This document shows, one piece after another, positions 48,929 to 56,409 of a DNA stretch of 64,000 nt (within the stretch, counting starts at the first letter, position 1; the number at the start of each line of letters is the position of its first letter). The notes beneath the pieces were generated by a model. That model did not search any database and was not told the DNA's origin. It saw only the letters and a program-made list of their open reading frames with translations. The translations under genes were made by a program, and so were the position numbers. The DNA comes from Verrucomicrobiota bacterium (GTDB lineage: Bacteria > Verrucomicrobiota > Verrucomicrobiia > Verrucomicrobiales > Verrucomicrobiaceae), in assembly GCA_017301975.1 (NCBI GenBank), contig JAFLEI010000013.1, positions 62,001 to 126,000 on the forward strand, given 5' to 3'.

Positions 48929-49067
48929 GTCCGTGGGGTAACTCGCGGGCCACGTTTGCAAGCTTCCTCAGCTAACGCATTTCGTGCCAATCGGTCCTCT
49001 ATCGTTGTTGGTTGCTGGATCGCCAATGGAACCCTCCGGCTTCGCATGCCGGAGGGTTCTCTGTTTC
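48929..49067 (+). ncRNA. putative small non-coding RNA of about 140 bases
   Basis: Transcription from the promoter at 48894-48922 would begin near 48929 and end after the 11-bp hairpin AACCCTCCGGC / GCCGGAGGGTT (49030-49040 with 49048-49058), which is followed by CTCTGTTT. Within it a small stem CGTGG/CCACG is visible near the 5' end. No SRP, 6S, tmRNA or RNase P signature was recognised. It lies in the 387-base gap (48743-49129) between nagZ and trpE, both on the other strand. The rest of the gap holds the nagZ promoter region. Confidence 0.55.
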
Positions 49068-49129
49068 TGAGTGACGCGTTCGCGCATTGTGAGCAACTCT
49101 GTGATTAGCTTGTGAGCAACTCCATCCGC

Positions 49130-50638
49130 TCACGGCGCACTCAACTGCCGCGCCCATTGAATCGCACGCAGCATGCCCGTGGCCTTGTTGATCGTTTCCT
49201 GATACTCGGCAGCAGGAACAGAGTCGGCCACCACACCAGCACCCGCCTGCACATAGGCTTTGCCATCCTTCACCACGCAGGTGCGCAGCGCGATGCATGA
49301 ATCAAGGTTGCCATCAAAGCCGAAGTAACCCACTGCGCCTGCATACGCACAGCGCTTGCTCTTCTCGCACTCGTTGATGATCTCCATGGCACGCACCTTG
49401 GGCGAGCCGCTGACGGTGCCGGCAGGGAAGGTGGCGCGCATGACGTCGTAGGCGGACTTGTCGTCGCGCAGATGTCCGTCAACGTTGGAGACGATGTGCA
49501 TGACGTGCGAGTAGCGCTCGATGATCATCAGATCACTGACGCGCACACTGCCATAGTCGGCCACACGTCCGACATCATTGCGCGCCAGATCGACGAGCAT
49601 GATGTGCTCCGCGCGTTCCTTGGGATCTTCCAGCAGCTCCTGCGCCAGGGCGTCGTCTTCGGCGGGAGTCTTGCCCCTCCAGCGTGTGCCGGCAATGGGT
49701 CGGATGTCGATGCGGCCGTTCATGCACTTCACATGCACCTCCGGCGAACTGCCGACCAGCGCGAAGCCCTGGGGAAAGTCGAGGCAGAACATATACGGGC
49801 TCGGATTCACGTGCCGCAGTGCGCGGAAGAGATCCAGCGTCGTGCCATGATACTCCGTCTCAAAACGCTGCGAGGGCACGCCTTGGAAGATGTCACCCGC
49901 ACCGATGTACTCCTTCATCTTGAGCACCATCGCCTCATATTCTTCCTGCGTGGTGTTGCTCACCGGCGGGGGCAGCTCACCCACGGGCGCAAAGGTTTGC
50001 AGCGGCTTGGCCGCGAGGGGTTGCTCCAGTTTCGCAATGACAGCGGCGATCTGTTCACGCGCCCACTCGTAAGCCGCCTCCAAGGTGGCATGCTCATCCG
50101 TGTGGACGTTGGCCACGATGGACAGCCGGCGGGTCCGGTGATCAAACACCAGAACGGTGTCAGTGACCATGAAGACCATGTCCGGCAGGCCCAGCTCATC
50201 CTTCGGCGGTGGCGAAAGAGTCGGCTCAAAGAACCGCACCATGTCATAGGCCAGGTATCCCACAGCCCCGCCGTGGAAGACCGGCAGCGGCTGCACTTCC
50301 AGCGGGGTAAATGGCTTCATCAGCTCCTGCAATTCCGTCAGCGGATCGCCCGTGGTGGTGTAGCTGCGCTTCTTGCCGCGCTCTTCGATTTCGATTTCAC
50401 GCCCGCGGGCGGTGAAAATGATGCGCGGTGAACTGCCCAGCAACGAGTAGCGCCCGGAGTGCTGCGTGAGTTCCGCCGATTCCAGCAGGAAGGCGCAGCG
50501 GCCATCGTGAATCTTTTGGAATGCGGAGAGCGGGGTTTCGTAATCGGCGGCGAGTTCCGCCATCACCGGTACGAGATTGCCCTGCTGCGCGAGCGTTTGA
50601 AAGGTGGCGAAGTCGGGCTGAAGATGGAGCTGAGGCAT
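49130..50638 (-). CDS. trpE: anthranilate synthase component I
   Basis: 502 residues from MPQLHLQPDF; a longer frame reaching 50860 overlaps the vapC gene and is rejected. The tryptophan feedback site motif LLESAE is present near residue 50. The chorismate-binding domain has RPIAGTRWRGKT, LVDLARNDVGRV and TFPAGTVSGSPKVRAMEII. It makes anthranilate from chorismate with a glutamine amidotransferase partner (TrpG), which is not adjacent. The separate PabB and menaquinone relatives are less likely given the LLESAE site and length. It lies 40 bases after the vapC stop. Confidence 0.93.
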   Translation of the reverse strand: MPQLHLQPDFATFQTLAQQGNLVPVMAELAADYETPLSAFQKIHDGRCAFLLESAELTQHSGRYSLLGSSPRIIFTARGREIEIEERGKKRSYTTTGDPLTELQELMKPFTPLEVQPLPVFHGGAVGYLAYDMVRFFEPTLSPPPKDELGLPDMVFMVTDTVLVFDHRTRRLSIVANVHTDEHATLEAAYEWAREQIAAVIAKLEQPLAAKPLQTFAPVGELPPPVSNTTQEEYEAMVLKMKEYIGAGDIFQGVPSQRFETEYHGTTLDLFRALRHVNPSPYMFCLDFPQGFALVGSSPEVHVKCMNGRIDIRPIAGTRWRGKTPAEDDALAQELLEDPKERAEHIMLVDLARNDVGRVADYGSVRVSDLMIIERYSHVMHIVSNVDGHLRDDKSAYDVMRATFPAGTVSGSPKVRAMEIINECEKSKRCAYAGAVGYFGFDGNLDSCIALRTCVVKDGKAYVQAGAGVVADSVPAAEYQETINKATGMLRAIQWARQLSAP

Positions 50639-50678
50639 GAGCGGGCGGATTGTGGATGCGAAAAGGCAGGCTGGCAAA

Positions 50679-51110
50679 TCAAGCAAGTCTCTGAAGCCAG
50701 ACTGCGGGACGCAGCGAGGTGGTCGTGGGCGGGCAGCGTCGCAAGATCTCCTCATCATTTGTAATGAGCTGGCAGCGTAGTTCCCTGGCCAGTGCGACGT
50801 AATGGGAGTCGGCTCCGTGCAATCCATGCCGGGCGGCCAGCCTTGCGGCAGCATTGGCAAAGGGCAGGTCTATATGCCGGAATGCAAGCCGCGGAAGATG
50901 AGACACCCGCAGAGCCCCCACCTCTCCCAAGGATGGCTGCTGGGTGAGGCGTGCTACTGCAGCAGCCACCTCGGCCAGCACGAACACTGGTGCGAAGAGC
51001 TGCACCTTGCGCTCCACACAAGCTTTAAGCAAAGCCTGGGCGGCCTGATGTTCAGCTTGTTCACGGATTTGCTCCGCGACGAAGATGCAAGCGTCGATCA
51101 CCAGTTTCAT
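50679..51110 (-). CDS. VapC-family PIN-domain toxin
   Basis: 143 residues from MKLVIDACIFVAEQ. PIN-domain acidic residues are visible: Asp in LVIDACI, Glu in FVLAEVAAAV, Asp in HGADSHYVALA and Asp in LITNDEEILR. Such proteins are Mg2+-dependent RNases that act as toxins. The start overlaps the antitoxin stop by one base (TGATG), the typical antitoxin-toxin coupling. It was inserted or retained between thrH and trpE on the same strand, so read-through from the TA promoter could reach trpE. Confidence 0.87.
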   Translation of the reverse strand: MKLVIDACIFVAEQIREQAEHQAAQALLKACVERKVQLFAPVFVLAEVAAAVARLTQQPSLGEVGALRVSHLPRLAFRHIDLPFANAAARLAARHGLHGADSHYVALARELRCQLITNDEEILRRCPPTTTSLRPAVWLQRLA

Positions 51111-51286
51111 CAACGGCACTCCCGGACAATCACGCTGGCAGGGCGGTGGTCCACAGCCTTCCCGTCCATAAGCTGGCGGAATTTCCTGGTCTCTTCCAGC
51201 CAAGCTTCATACGCCATCTCTGGATTGGGAATGGTGAACTTGGAACTTGTGCGAGCCTTGCGTTTGGCGGCGGCAACCGTCTTCAT
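51110..51286 (-). CDS. putative VapB-type antitoxin
   Basis: 58 residues from MKTVAAAKRKARTSS, or 67 from an ATG at 51313. Small and basic at the N-terminus with a helical middle (PEMAYEAWLEETRKFRQLM) and a C-terminal tail that would wrap the toxin. It overlaps vapC by one base. No standard AbrB, Phd or RHH fold is obvious, so the identification rests on position and size. Confidence 0.65.
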   Translation of the reverse strand: MKTVAAAKRKARTSSKFTIPNPEMAYEAWLEETRKFRQLMDGKAVDHRPASVIVRECR

Positions 51287-51329
51287 GGCGTTAAAATGGC
51301 TTCGCCCGTCCAAACAGGCAACCCGAATC

Positions 51330-51938
51330 TCACAATGCGGCGCGCATCGCCGTCAGCAGTTCGCCGTAATCATCGAAGGGCTTAAACTGCGGAAACTGGG
51401 ACTGAATGCTGGCGGGGGCGTGGAAGAAGAATCCGACGTCGGCCTCGCCGAGCATCGTGGTATCATTGAAGGAATCACCTGCGGCAATGACGCGGTAATT
51501 CAGCGCCTTGAACGCGGCCACCGACTTCTGTTTCTGGTTTGGCTGGCGCAGCTTGTAGTCCACGATGCGGCCGTCTGGGGCGACTTCGAGCTGGTGGCAG
51601 AAGATCGTTGGCCATGCGAGCTGGCGCATCAGCGGCTGGGCAAATTCCGCAAACGTATCGCTCAGGATGATCACCTGGGTGATGGAGCGCAGTTCATCAA
51701 GGAACGCCTTGGCGCCTTCCATCGGTGAAAGGGTGCTGATGACCTCCTGGATGTCCGGAAGCTTCAGGCCATGATCGTCGAGGATTTTCAGGCGGCCTTT
51801 CATGAGTACATCGTAGTCCGGTTCATCTCGCGTGGTGCGGCGCAGTTCGGGGATGCCGGTCTTCTCGGCAAAGGCGATCCAGATTTCGGGGACGAGAACG
51901 CCTTCGAGGTCGAGTGTGACGATGGTCTGCTGCTTCAT
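51330..51938 (-). CDS. thrH: phosphoserine phosphatase/homoserine phosphotransferase ThrH
   Basis: 202 residues from MKQQTIVTL. Motif I is the ThrH signature DLEGVLVPEIW, with IILSDTF as motif II and AAGDSFNDTTML as motif IV of the HAD fold. ThrH dephosphorylates phosphoserine and can move phosphate to homoserine, so it links serine and threonine synthesis. The usual length is about 200 residues. The TA pair follows 43 bases downstream; the PNPOx-like gene is divergent. Confidence 0.9.
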   Translation of the reverse strand: MKQQTIVTLDLEGVLVPEIWIAFAEKTGIPELRRTTRDEPDYDVLMKGRLKILDDHGLKLPDIQEVISTLSPMEGAKAFLDELRSITQVIILSDTFAEFAQPLMRQLAWPTIFCHQLEVAPDGRIVDYKLRQPNQKQKSVAAFKALNYRVIAAGDSFNDTTMLGEADVGFFFHAPASIQSQFPQFKPFDDYGELLTAMRAAL

Positions 51939-52055
51939 GTGGAGTGGCATGTCATGCACGGGCCGATGGTTCAGTAAAGCGGTGATCTGCAAAAAAGGCG
52001 CGCAGACAGGCAAGCGATGGGGAGACGCTGCGGGCCATCTGGCGTTTGTTAGATC

Positions 52056-52520
52056 ATGAAAATCGAAAACGAAGTCTCACGAGATGCCGCCCAGTTGGTG
52101 GCAAAATGCCGCAATGCGGTGCTGGCCACTTCCGATGCCGAAGGCCATCCCCATTCGGCCTGGATGACCACGCAGGTCACCACGGATCTCGAGGAGATCA
52201 TCTCGATCACCGCTCCAAACTCGCAGAAGGCCGCCATTCTTCGCGCCAATCCGCAGGCGGAGTGGATGTTTGCCTCGCCCTCGATGGAAACCATCGTCTA
52301 TCTCTCCGGCCACACACGGCTGATTGAGGGGGACGCGGCGAAGCGCTACTGGGACCAGATGCCCGGGAAATCCAAGGCCTATTACCGCAAGTACTGCGAG
52401 ACGGAGGACTACCACAAATTCGCCGTCATTCGCACGGATGTCAGCAGGGTCGTGCTGTGCAAACCCTACGCCTACACCAAGGCCGTGCTGTGGGACAAAT
52501 CGCTGCCTGCGGCTGCGTAA
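52056..52520 (+). CDS. pyridoxamine 5'-phosphate oxidase-like flavoprotein
   Basis: 154 residues. The split beta-barrel of the PNPOx family is suggested by RNAVLATSDAEGHPHSAWM, ITAPNSQKAAILRANPQAEW and TRLIEGDAAKRYWDQM. It is too short for true PdxH and belongs to the general stress/PNPOx-like group that binds FMN or a related cofactor. Substrate unknown. It is divergent from thrH and converges with the MCE gene after 38 bases. Confidence 0.85.
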   Translation: MKIENEVSRDAAQLVAKCRNAVLATSDAEGHPHSAWMTTQVTTDLEEIISITAPNSQKAAILRANPQAEWMFASPSMETIVYLSGHTRLIEGDAAKRYWDQMPGKSKAYYRKYCETEDYHKFAVIRTDVSRVVLCKPYAYTKAVLWDKSLPAAA

Positions 52521-52558
52521 GACGGTGAGCACGGGCCAGTCCATGGCTGGTCGGTGAT

Positions 52559-53626
52559 TTAGCGCGGCGCGGCGTGAAAGCGAAACAAAGGTCGGCGTGT
52601 GCTCTTCGGCTCGGACGCAACGCCGACATCTGATTTGCCTGACTGTGCATGTTCTCCTTGGGTGAGGTTGTCTTCAGGATATTTTTTGGTGGTAGGCCAG
52701 ATCAGCCGCCATGGCTGGTGCTTCAGCGTGTTGCTGCCTTCCTTGAGGTTTTCAGCCGTTGCCGTCAGCTTGGAGGAGATGCTTTTGAACTGGCGGTCGA
52801 GGTTCTCTGTGGCGGTGCGCAGGTTGTGCAGGGTGGCATCGATGTCCTTGTTTTCAGCGAGCTTGCCGGTGAATCTCTCCATGTGGGCCATTAACTTGGC
52901 CAGATCGCTTTCTGGGGCGGTCAGTTGGCTGATGTGATTGAGCGATTCGGCCAGCTTGCCGTCCTCGCCGGTGAGGTGCTTGATGTTGTCCAACGAACCC
53001 CGCAGAGAGCCGTCGGGAGCTGTCAGTTCATTGAGATGGGCGGTGAACTTTTTAAATTCTGCCAGCGCCTTGGGCAGGTCCGAGTTCTCCTTGGTCAGCT
53101 CGCTGAGATTGGCGGCCGTCTTCTGCAGGCTGTCAAAAGTCTCAGTGGCCTTCTTCAGGGCGGGGTCGAGCTTTTCCAGCAGGGTGGGAACCGCATCCGA
53201 CAGGCCTGGCTCGCGCTCTCCCACAAAAGCCGTGTTTTCAGGCGCGAGACCGCTGGACTCTTCGCCTGTGGTGAAATCGATGACCGGTTTGCCCAGAAGA
53301 CTCGGAAGAGTCATGCGTGCTTTGACCTTGTTGAAAATCTTCGCGGAACTGTCCACCTGGATGTCCACCAGCGTTTCCAGTCCCGGAGCTGGCCGCTCTT
53401 TTTCTGGCACGGGGGAGTGCAGCTCCATCACCTGGCCGATCCTGCGGCCTGCCAGCAGCACCGGGGCCCCGGGGGCCAGGCTGGAGGCGTTGTCCAAGTA
53501 GATGCGGAACTTCTTCTGGGCGACAAACACTCCCGGTGCTCCGAGGTAGAGAAGCAGGCACACAAGGGTGGCGAGCGTCACGACGACGAGCAGGCCGGTG
53601 CGGATTTCGTTGCGGAAAATAGTCAT
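52559..53626 (-). CDS. MlaD/MCE-domain lipid-transport protein
   Basis: 355 residues. One N-terminal membrane helix (LLVVVTLATLVCLLLYLG) is followed by the MCE domain (KKFRIYLDNASSLAPGAPVLLAGRRIG, about 38-110) and a long helical tail (about 160-310) with repeated hydrophobic heptads. It is the periplasmic substrate-binding subunit of an Mla-type ABC transporter that moves phospholipids between membranes. Its start overlaps the ATPase stop by four bases. The tail is longer than in E. coli MlaD and ends in a basic, Arg-rich stretch. Confidence 0.87.
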   Translation of the reverse strand: MTIFRNEIRTGLLVVVTLATLVCLLLYLGAPGVFVAQKKFRIYLDNASSLAPGAPVLLAGRRIGQVMELHSPVPEKERPAPGLETLVDIQVDSSAKIFNKVKARMTLPSLLGKPVIDFTTGEESSGLAPENTAFVGEREPGLSDAVPTLLEKLDPALKKATETFDSLQKTAANLSELTKENSDLPKALAEFKKFTAHLNELTAPDGSLRGSLDNIKHLTGEDGKLAESLNHISQLTAPESDLAKLMAHMERFTGKLAENKDIDATLHNLRTATENLDRQFKSISSKLTATAENLKEGSNTLKHQPWRLIWPTTKKYPEDNLTQGEHAQSGKSDVGVASEPKSTRRPLFRFHAAPR

Positions 53627-54399
53627 GACGGAGTGGCGTTGAGGATGGGGCCCTGCGTATCGCCCGCGATGAACTGGGCGACGACGGGGTCTGTGGATGC
53701 TTTGAAAGCCTCAGGGGAATCACTCGCGATGATCTTCCCCTTGTAGAGCATCGCCATGTGGGTGGCGACTTTGAAGGCGCTGCCCATTTCATGCGTGACG
53801 ATGATGGAAGTGGCGCCGATCTTTTCACTGAGGCTGATGATGAGCTCGTCAATGACCGCGCTGATGACGGGATCAAGGCCTGCAGTGGGTTCGTCATACA
53901 GGATCAGCTCAGGGTCCATGATGATGCCGCGGGCGAGACCGATGCGTTTGCGCATGCCGCCGCTGAGTTCAGCGGGCATTTTGTCACGTGCGTCCGCCAT
54001 GCCGACGAGCTTCAGCTTTTCATCCACCAGGTGGTCGATTTCTTCTCGTGACTTCGTCGTGAGTTCCTCCAGCGGCAGCGCCAGGTTGTCCCGCACGCTG
54101 AGAGAGCTGATCAGTGCGCTGTACTGGTAGACCATCCCAATCTTTCGCCGCATGCGGTTGAGACGCAGGCGGCCCATTCGGGTGACCTTCAGTCCGTTGA
54201 AGGTGATCTCTCCGCGAGTGGGTTTGAGCAGCCCCAGAATCAGGCGCAGAAGGGTGCTCTTGCCACTGCCAGACTGACCCAGGACCACCAGGCGCGAGAG
54301 GGTGGGCACGGTCAGGCTCACCCCCGTGAGCACCTCCTTCTCATCAAAGGCCAGGCACACGTCACGCATTTCCACGCTGGTTTTAGGGGACTCGTTCAT
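53623..54399 (-). CDS. MlaF-type ABC transporter ATPase
   Basis: 258 residues. Walker A GQSGSGKST (41-49), Q-loop QYSALISS, signature LSGGMRKR (145-152) and Walker B ILYDEPTAGLDP are all present. The wording of these motifs is that of the Mla/Ttg2A ATPases. It overlaps the permease gene and the MCE gene by four bases on each side, so the three form a translationally coupled unit, MlaE-MlaF-MlaD. Confidence 0.92.
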   Translation of the reverse strand: MNESPKTSVEMRDVCLAFDEKEVLTGVSLTVPTLSRLVVLGQSGSGKSTLLRLILGLLKPTRGEITFNGLKVTRMGRLRLNRMRRKIGMVYQYSALISSLSVRDNLALPLEELTTKSREEIDHLVDEKLKLVGMADARDKMPAELSGGMRKRIGLARGIIMDPELILYDEPTAGLDPVISAVIDELIISLSEKIGATSIIVTHEMGSAFKVATHMAMLYKGKIIASDSPEAFKASTDPVVAQFIAGDTQGPILNATPS

Positions 54400-55199
54400 G
54401 TGTCAAACAGGGCGACGAGCACGATGTTGCTCAGGGTATCGAAGGCGATGACGATGGTGATGGCCGTGACCACGCTGGAAGTCGTGGCGGCTCCCACTCC
54501 TGCGGCGCCGCCGCGTACGGACAGGCCTTTGTAGCACGCGACCAGCCCGATGATGAGCCCAAACAAGAAGCTCTTCACTGTGCCAGCCACAATGTCGCGG
54601 ATCAGCATGCTTTCCAAGGCCGCGTCCAGAAAGCGCCGCAGCGGAATGTCAAAGGCCCAGCGCGAGATCAGAGCGGCGCCGCCCATGGCGGTGAAATTGG
54701 AGACCACCACCAGGCAGGGCAGCAGCAGGAACACCGCGAGAATCCGGGGCCCCACCAGAAAGCGCAGGGGCCCGAGTCCCATCGCCTCAATGGCCTCCAC
54801 CTCTTCCGAAACCACCATCGTCCCCAGCTCAGCCGTGTAGGCAGCGCCGATGCGGGCCGCCACCATGATGCCCGTCATCAGCGGGCCGAGTTCACGGGTG
54901 AAGGAAATGGCCACCAGGCCCGGAACCATCTGCTCCTGGCCAAAGGTTTGGAGCTGGTAACCCGTGAGCAGCGCCATCGTCAGCCCGATGAAAAAGGAGA
55001 CGAGTGACACCAGCCCGACAGAGTCCACACCGGTGCGGTCGGTCTGCTCGAAAAAAATGGACAGCCGGAAAGGCAGACGACCCCGCACCACGCGATCGAC
55101 CATTTCCCGCATCGTATCCACAAGAAGCCAGACGACGCTGCTCAGATGCTGTAGCGACGTTCGGACGGAGGACCAAGGACCAAACATACGCCAAAGCAT
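54396..55199 (-). CDS. MlaE-type ABC transporter permease
   Basis: 267 residues, first gene of the lipid transporter unit. Landmarks of the MlaE fold are VDSVGLVSLVSFFIGLTMALL, TRELGPLMTGIMVAARIGAAYTAELG with the TMVVSEEVEAIEAMG cytosolic loop that contacts MlaF, and FGLIIGLVACYKG. About five or six membrane helices are expected. The upstream 61 bases separate it from the YkgJ-like gene on the same strand. MlaB and MlaC genes are not seen here. Confidence 0.92.
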   Translation of the reverse strand: MLWRMFGPWSSVRTSLQHLSSVVWLLVDTMREMVDRVVRGRLPFRLSIFFEQTDRTGVDSVGLVSLVSFFIGLTMALLTGYQLQTFGQEQMVPGLVAISFTRELGPLMTGIMVAARIGAAYTAELGTMVVSEEVEAIEAMGLGPLRFLVGPRILAVFLLLPCLVVVSNFTAMGGAALISRWAFDIPLRRFLDAALESMLIRDIVAGTVKSFLFGLIIGLVACYKGLSVRGGAAGVGAATTSSVVTAITIVIAFDTLSNIVLVALFDT

Positions 55200-55261
55200 C
55201 GTCTTGAGACGGCTTTTTGGATGCTCCTAATGCCTCCGGCCGGAGCGGCGGAACTCGCGTT

Positions 55262-55624
55262 TCAGCACCCCGGGGGACGGGGAGCCTCCACCGCCTCGCA
55301 CTTCTCGCGCCAGCCGGGGAAGTTCCAGACATTGGGAAAGCCCTCGCACTGCACCGGCTTCACCGGCTGGATGCGGCACACGTTCACACCTTCGAGGAAG
55401 AGGCACTCCCCATTCGGCTTGTCGATGATGCTCAAGCCGGTGCGGTTCGCATTCAGCCGCGTGCACTGCTCGACGAACTCGATGCGCGGCATGTCCAGAT
55501 ACGCGGCGATGCGTGTGATCTCTTCGTCCGTGACGCGTACATCTCCCGGCCAGCGGCAGCAGTTGCCGCAGCGCTGGCAGGCATACCAAGGTGTGGAGGT
55601 GTCAAGTGGGGAGGCTTCGCTCAT
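55262..55624 (-). CDS. YkgJ-family cysteine-cluster protein
   Basis: 120 residues from MSEASPLDTS; a much longer frame upstream is antisense to the next gene and rejected. The cluster ACQRCGNCCRWPGDVR with later Cys in CTRLNAN, GECLFLE, NVCRIQ and VQCEGFPN follows the zinc- or iron-sulfur-binding YkgJ/UPF0153 pattern. Function is unknown. It is encoded upstream of the Mla-type genes and divergent from the hypothetical gene at 55742. Confidence 0.88.
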   Translation of the reverse strand: MSEASPLDTSTPWYACQRCGNCCRWPGDVRVTDEEITRIAAYLDMPRIEFVEQCTRLNANRTGLSIIDKPNGECLFLEGVNVCRIQPVKPVQCEGFPNVWNFPGWREKCEAVEAPRPPGC

Positions 55625-55741
55625 GAAAAGTATTCTGTTCGCGCATTGCGGCGCTGGAGGCATAGTTCGTGCGATGAACGGTTTCATGCAACGAAGGTTT
55701 GAAGATCGCCGCCCAAGACTGCGGCGCGAGTTGATGTCGCG

Positions 55742-56377
55742 ATGAAACTGCATCTGCTCCCCACCATCACCCTGCTGCCCGCGCCGCATGACACGGCGGC
55801 TGACGAGCAGATCATCGAAGACTGGTCCCGCGGTTTGGACTGGGTGAAGTGGCTGCTGGGCAGCGTGCGCGCACGCGTGGAGGTGCTGCTGGTGGAAGAT
55901 GTATGCGCGTGGAATGCTGCCGCTGAAAGCGTGCTGCGGGAGGCCGCCGGTCCGGCGCTCAAGTCCGCATGGCTGAGTGCCCGTGCCAATGATCTGGCCG
56001 GTCTCGTCGCGACCTCTTCCAGACTCTCCTCCCAGCTTTCTCCTGCCGCCTGCCAGCGCAGTCTGCAGGCGGGTGCGGTGCTGCTGAAGTCCACGAAGCA
56101 TGCCCGCTATCAGGGCGTCCTGGGTCGGCTGCGCGAAGCCGTCGAGCAGGGAAACTGCGACAGCCATATCGCCATTGTCTGGGCCGCCGTCGGACATTTC
56201 TTCCAGCTCAGCCTCACCAATGTGATTGCTGAATACCTGCGCTTGGAATGGGACATGGTGGCCCGAGACACGCACCTGCAGGTGCCCTACGCCGGAAAGT
56301 TCAGCATCGCCGGAATCACCAGCCGCATCATGAGCGATGCCTCAGGCGAGTCCGCGTTGCGAGTGGTGGATGCGTAA
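55742..56377 (+). CDS. hypothetical protein
   Basis: 211 residues, mainly helical, no signal peptide. The pattern (QRSLQAGAVLLK, HFFQLSLTNVIAEYLR) faintly recalls UreF-like helical folds, but no urease genes lie nearby and the similarity is too weak to name. The codon pattern and the clean start after a divergent gap support a real gene. It converges with the TonB-dependent receptor gene across 32 bases. Confidence 0.6.
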   Translation: MKLHLLPTITLLPAPHDTAADEQIIEDWSRGLDWVKWLLGSVRARVEVLLVEDVCAWNAAAESVLREAAGPALKSAWLSARANDLAGLVATSSRLSSQLSPAACQRSLQAGAVLLKSTKHARYQGVLGRLREAVEQGNCDSHIAIVWAAVGHFFQLSLTNVIAEYLRLEWDMVARDTHLQVPYAGKFSIAGITSRIMSDASGESALRVVDA

Positions 56378-56409
56378 AATCTGGCCTCCGTGCCGATCAA
56401 CGCGTGCGT

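Noticed and set aside
49030..49058. Terminator of trpE
   Set aside because: On the minus strand the hairpin is not followed by a T run; the T-rich tail is on the plus strand, so it fits the small RNA better.
48929..49067. 6S RNA or SRP RNA
   Set aside because: No GGAAG-type SRP loop and no long closing stem with a central bubble could be folded by eye.
55742..56377. Urease accessory protein UreF
   Set aside because: Only a faint helical resemblance; no urease or nickel genes nearby and key UreF motifs are missing.
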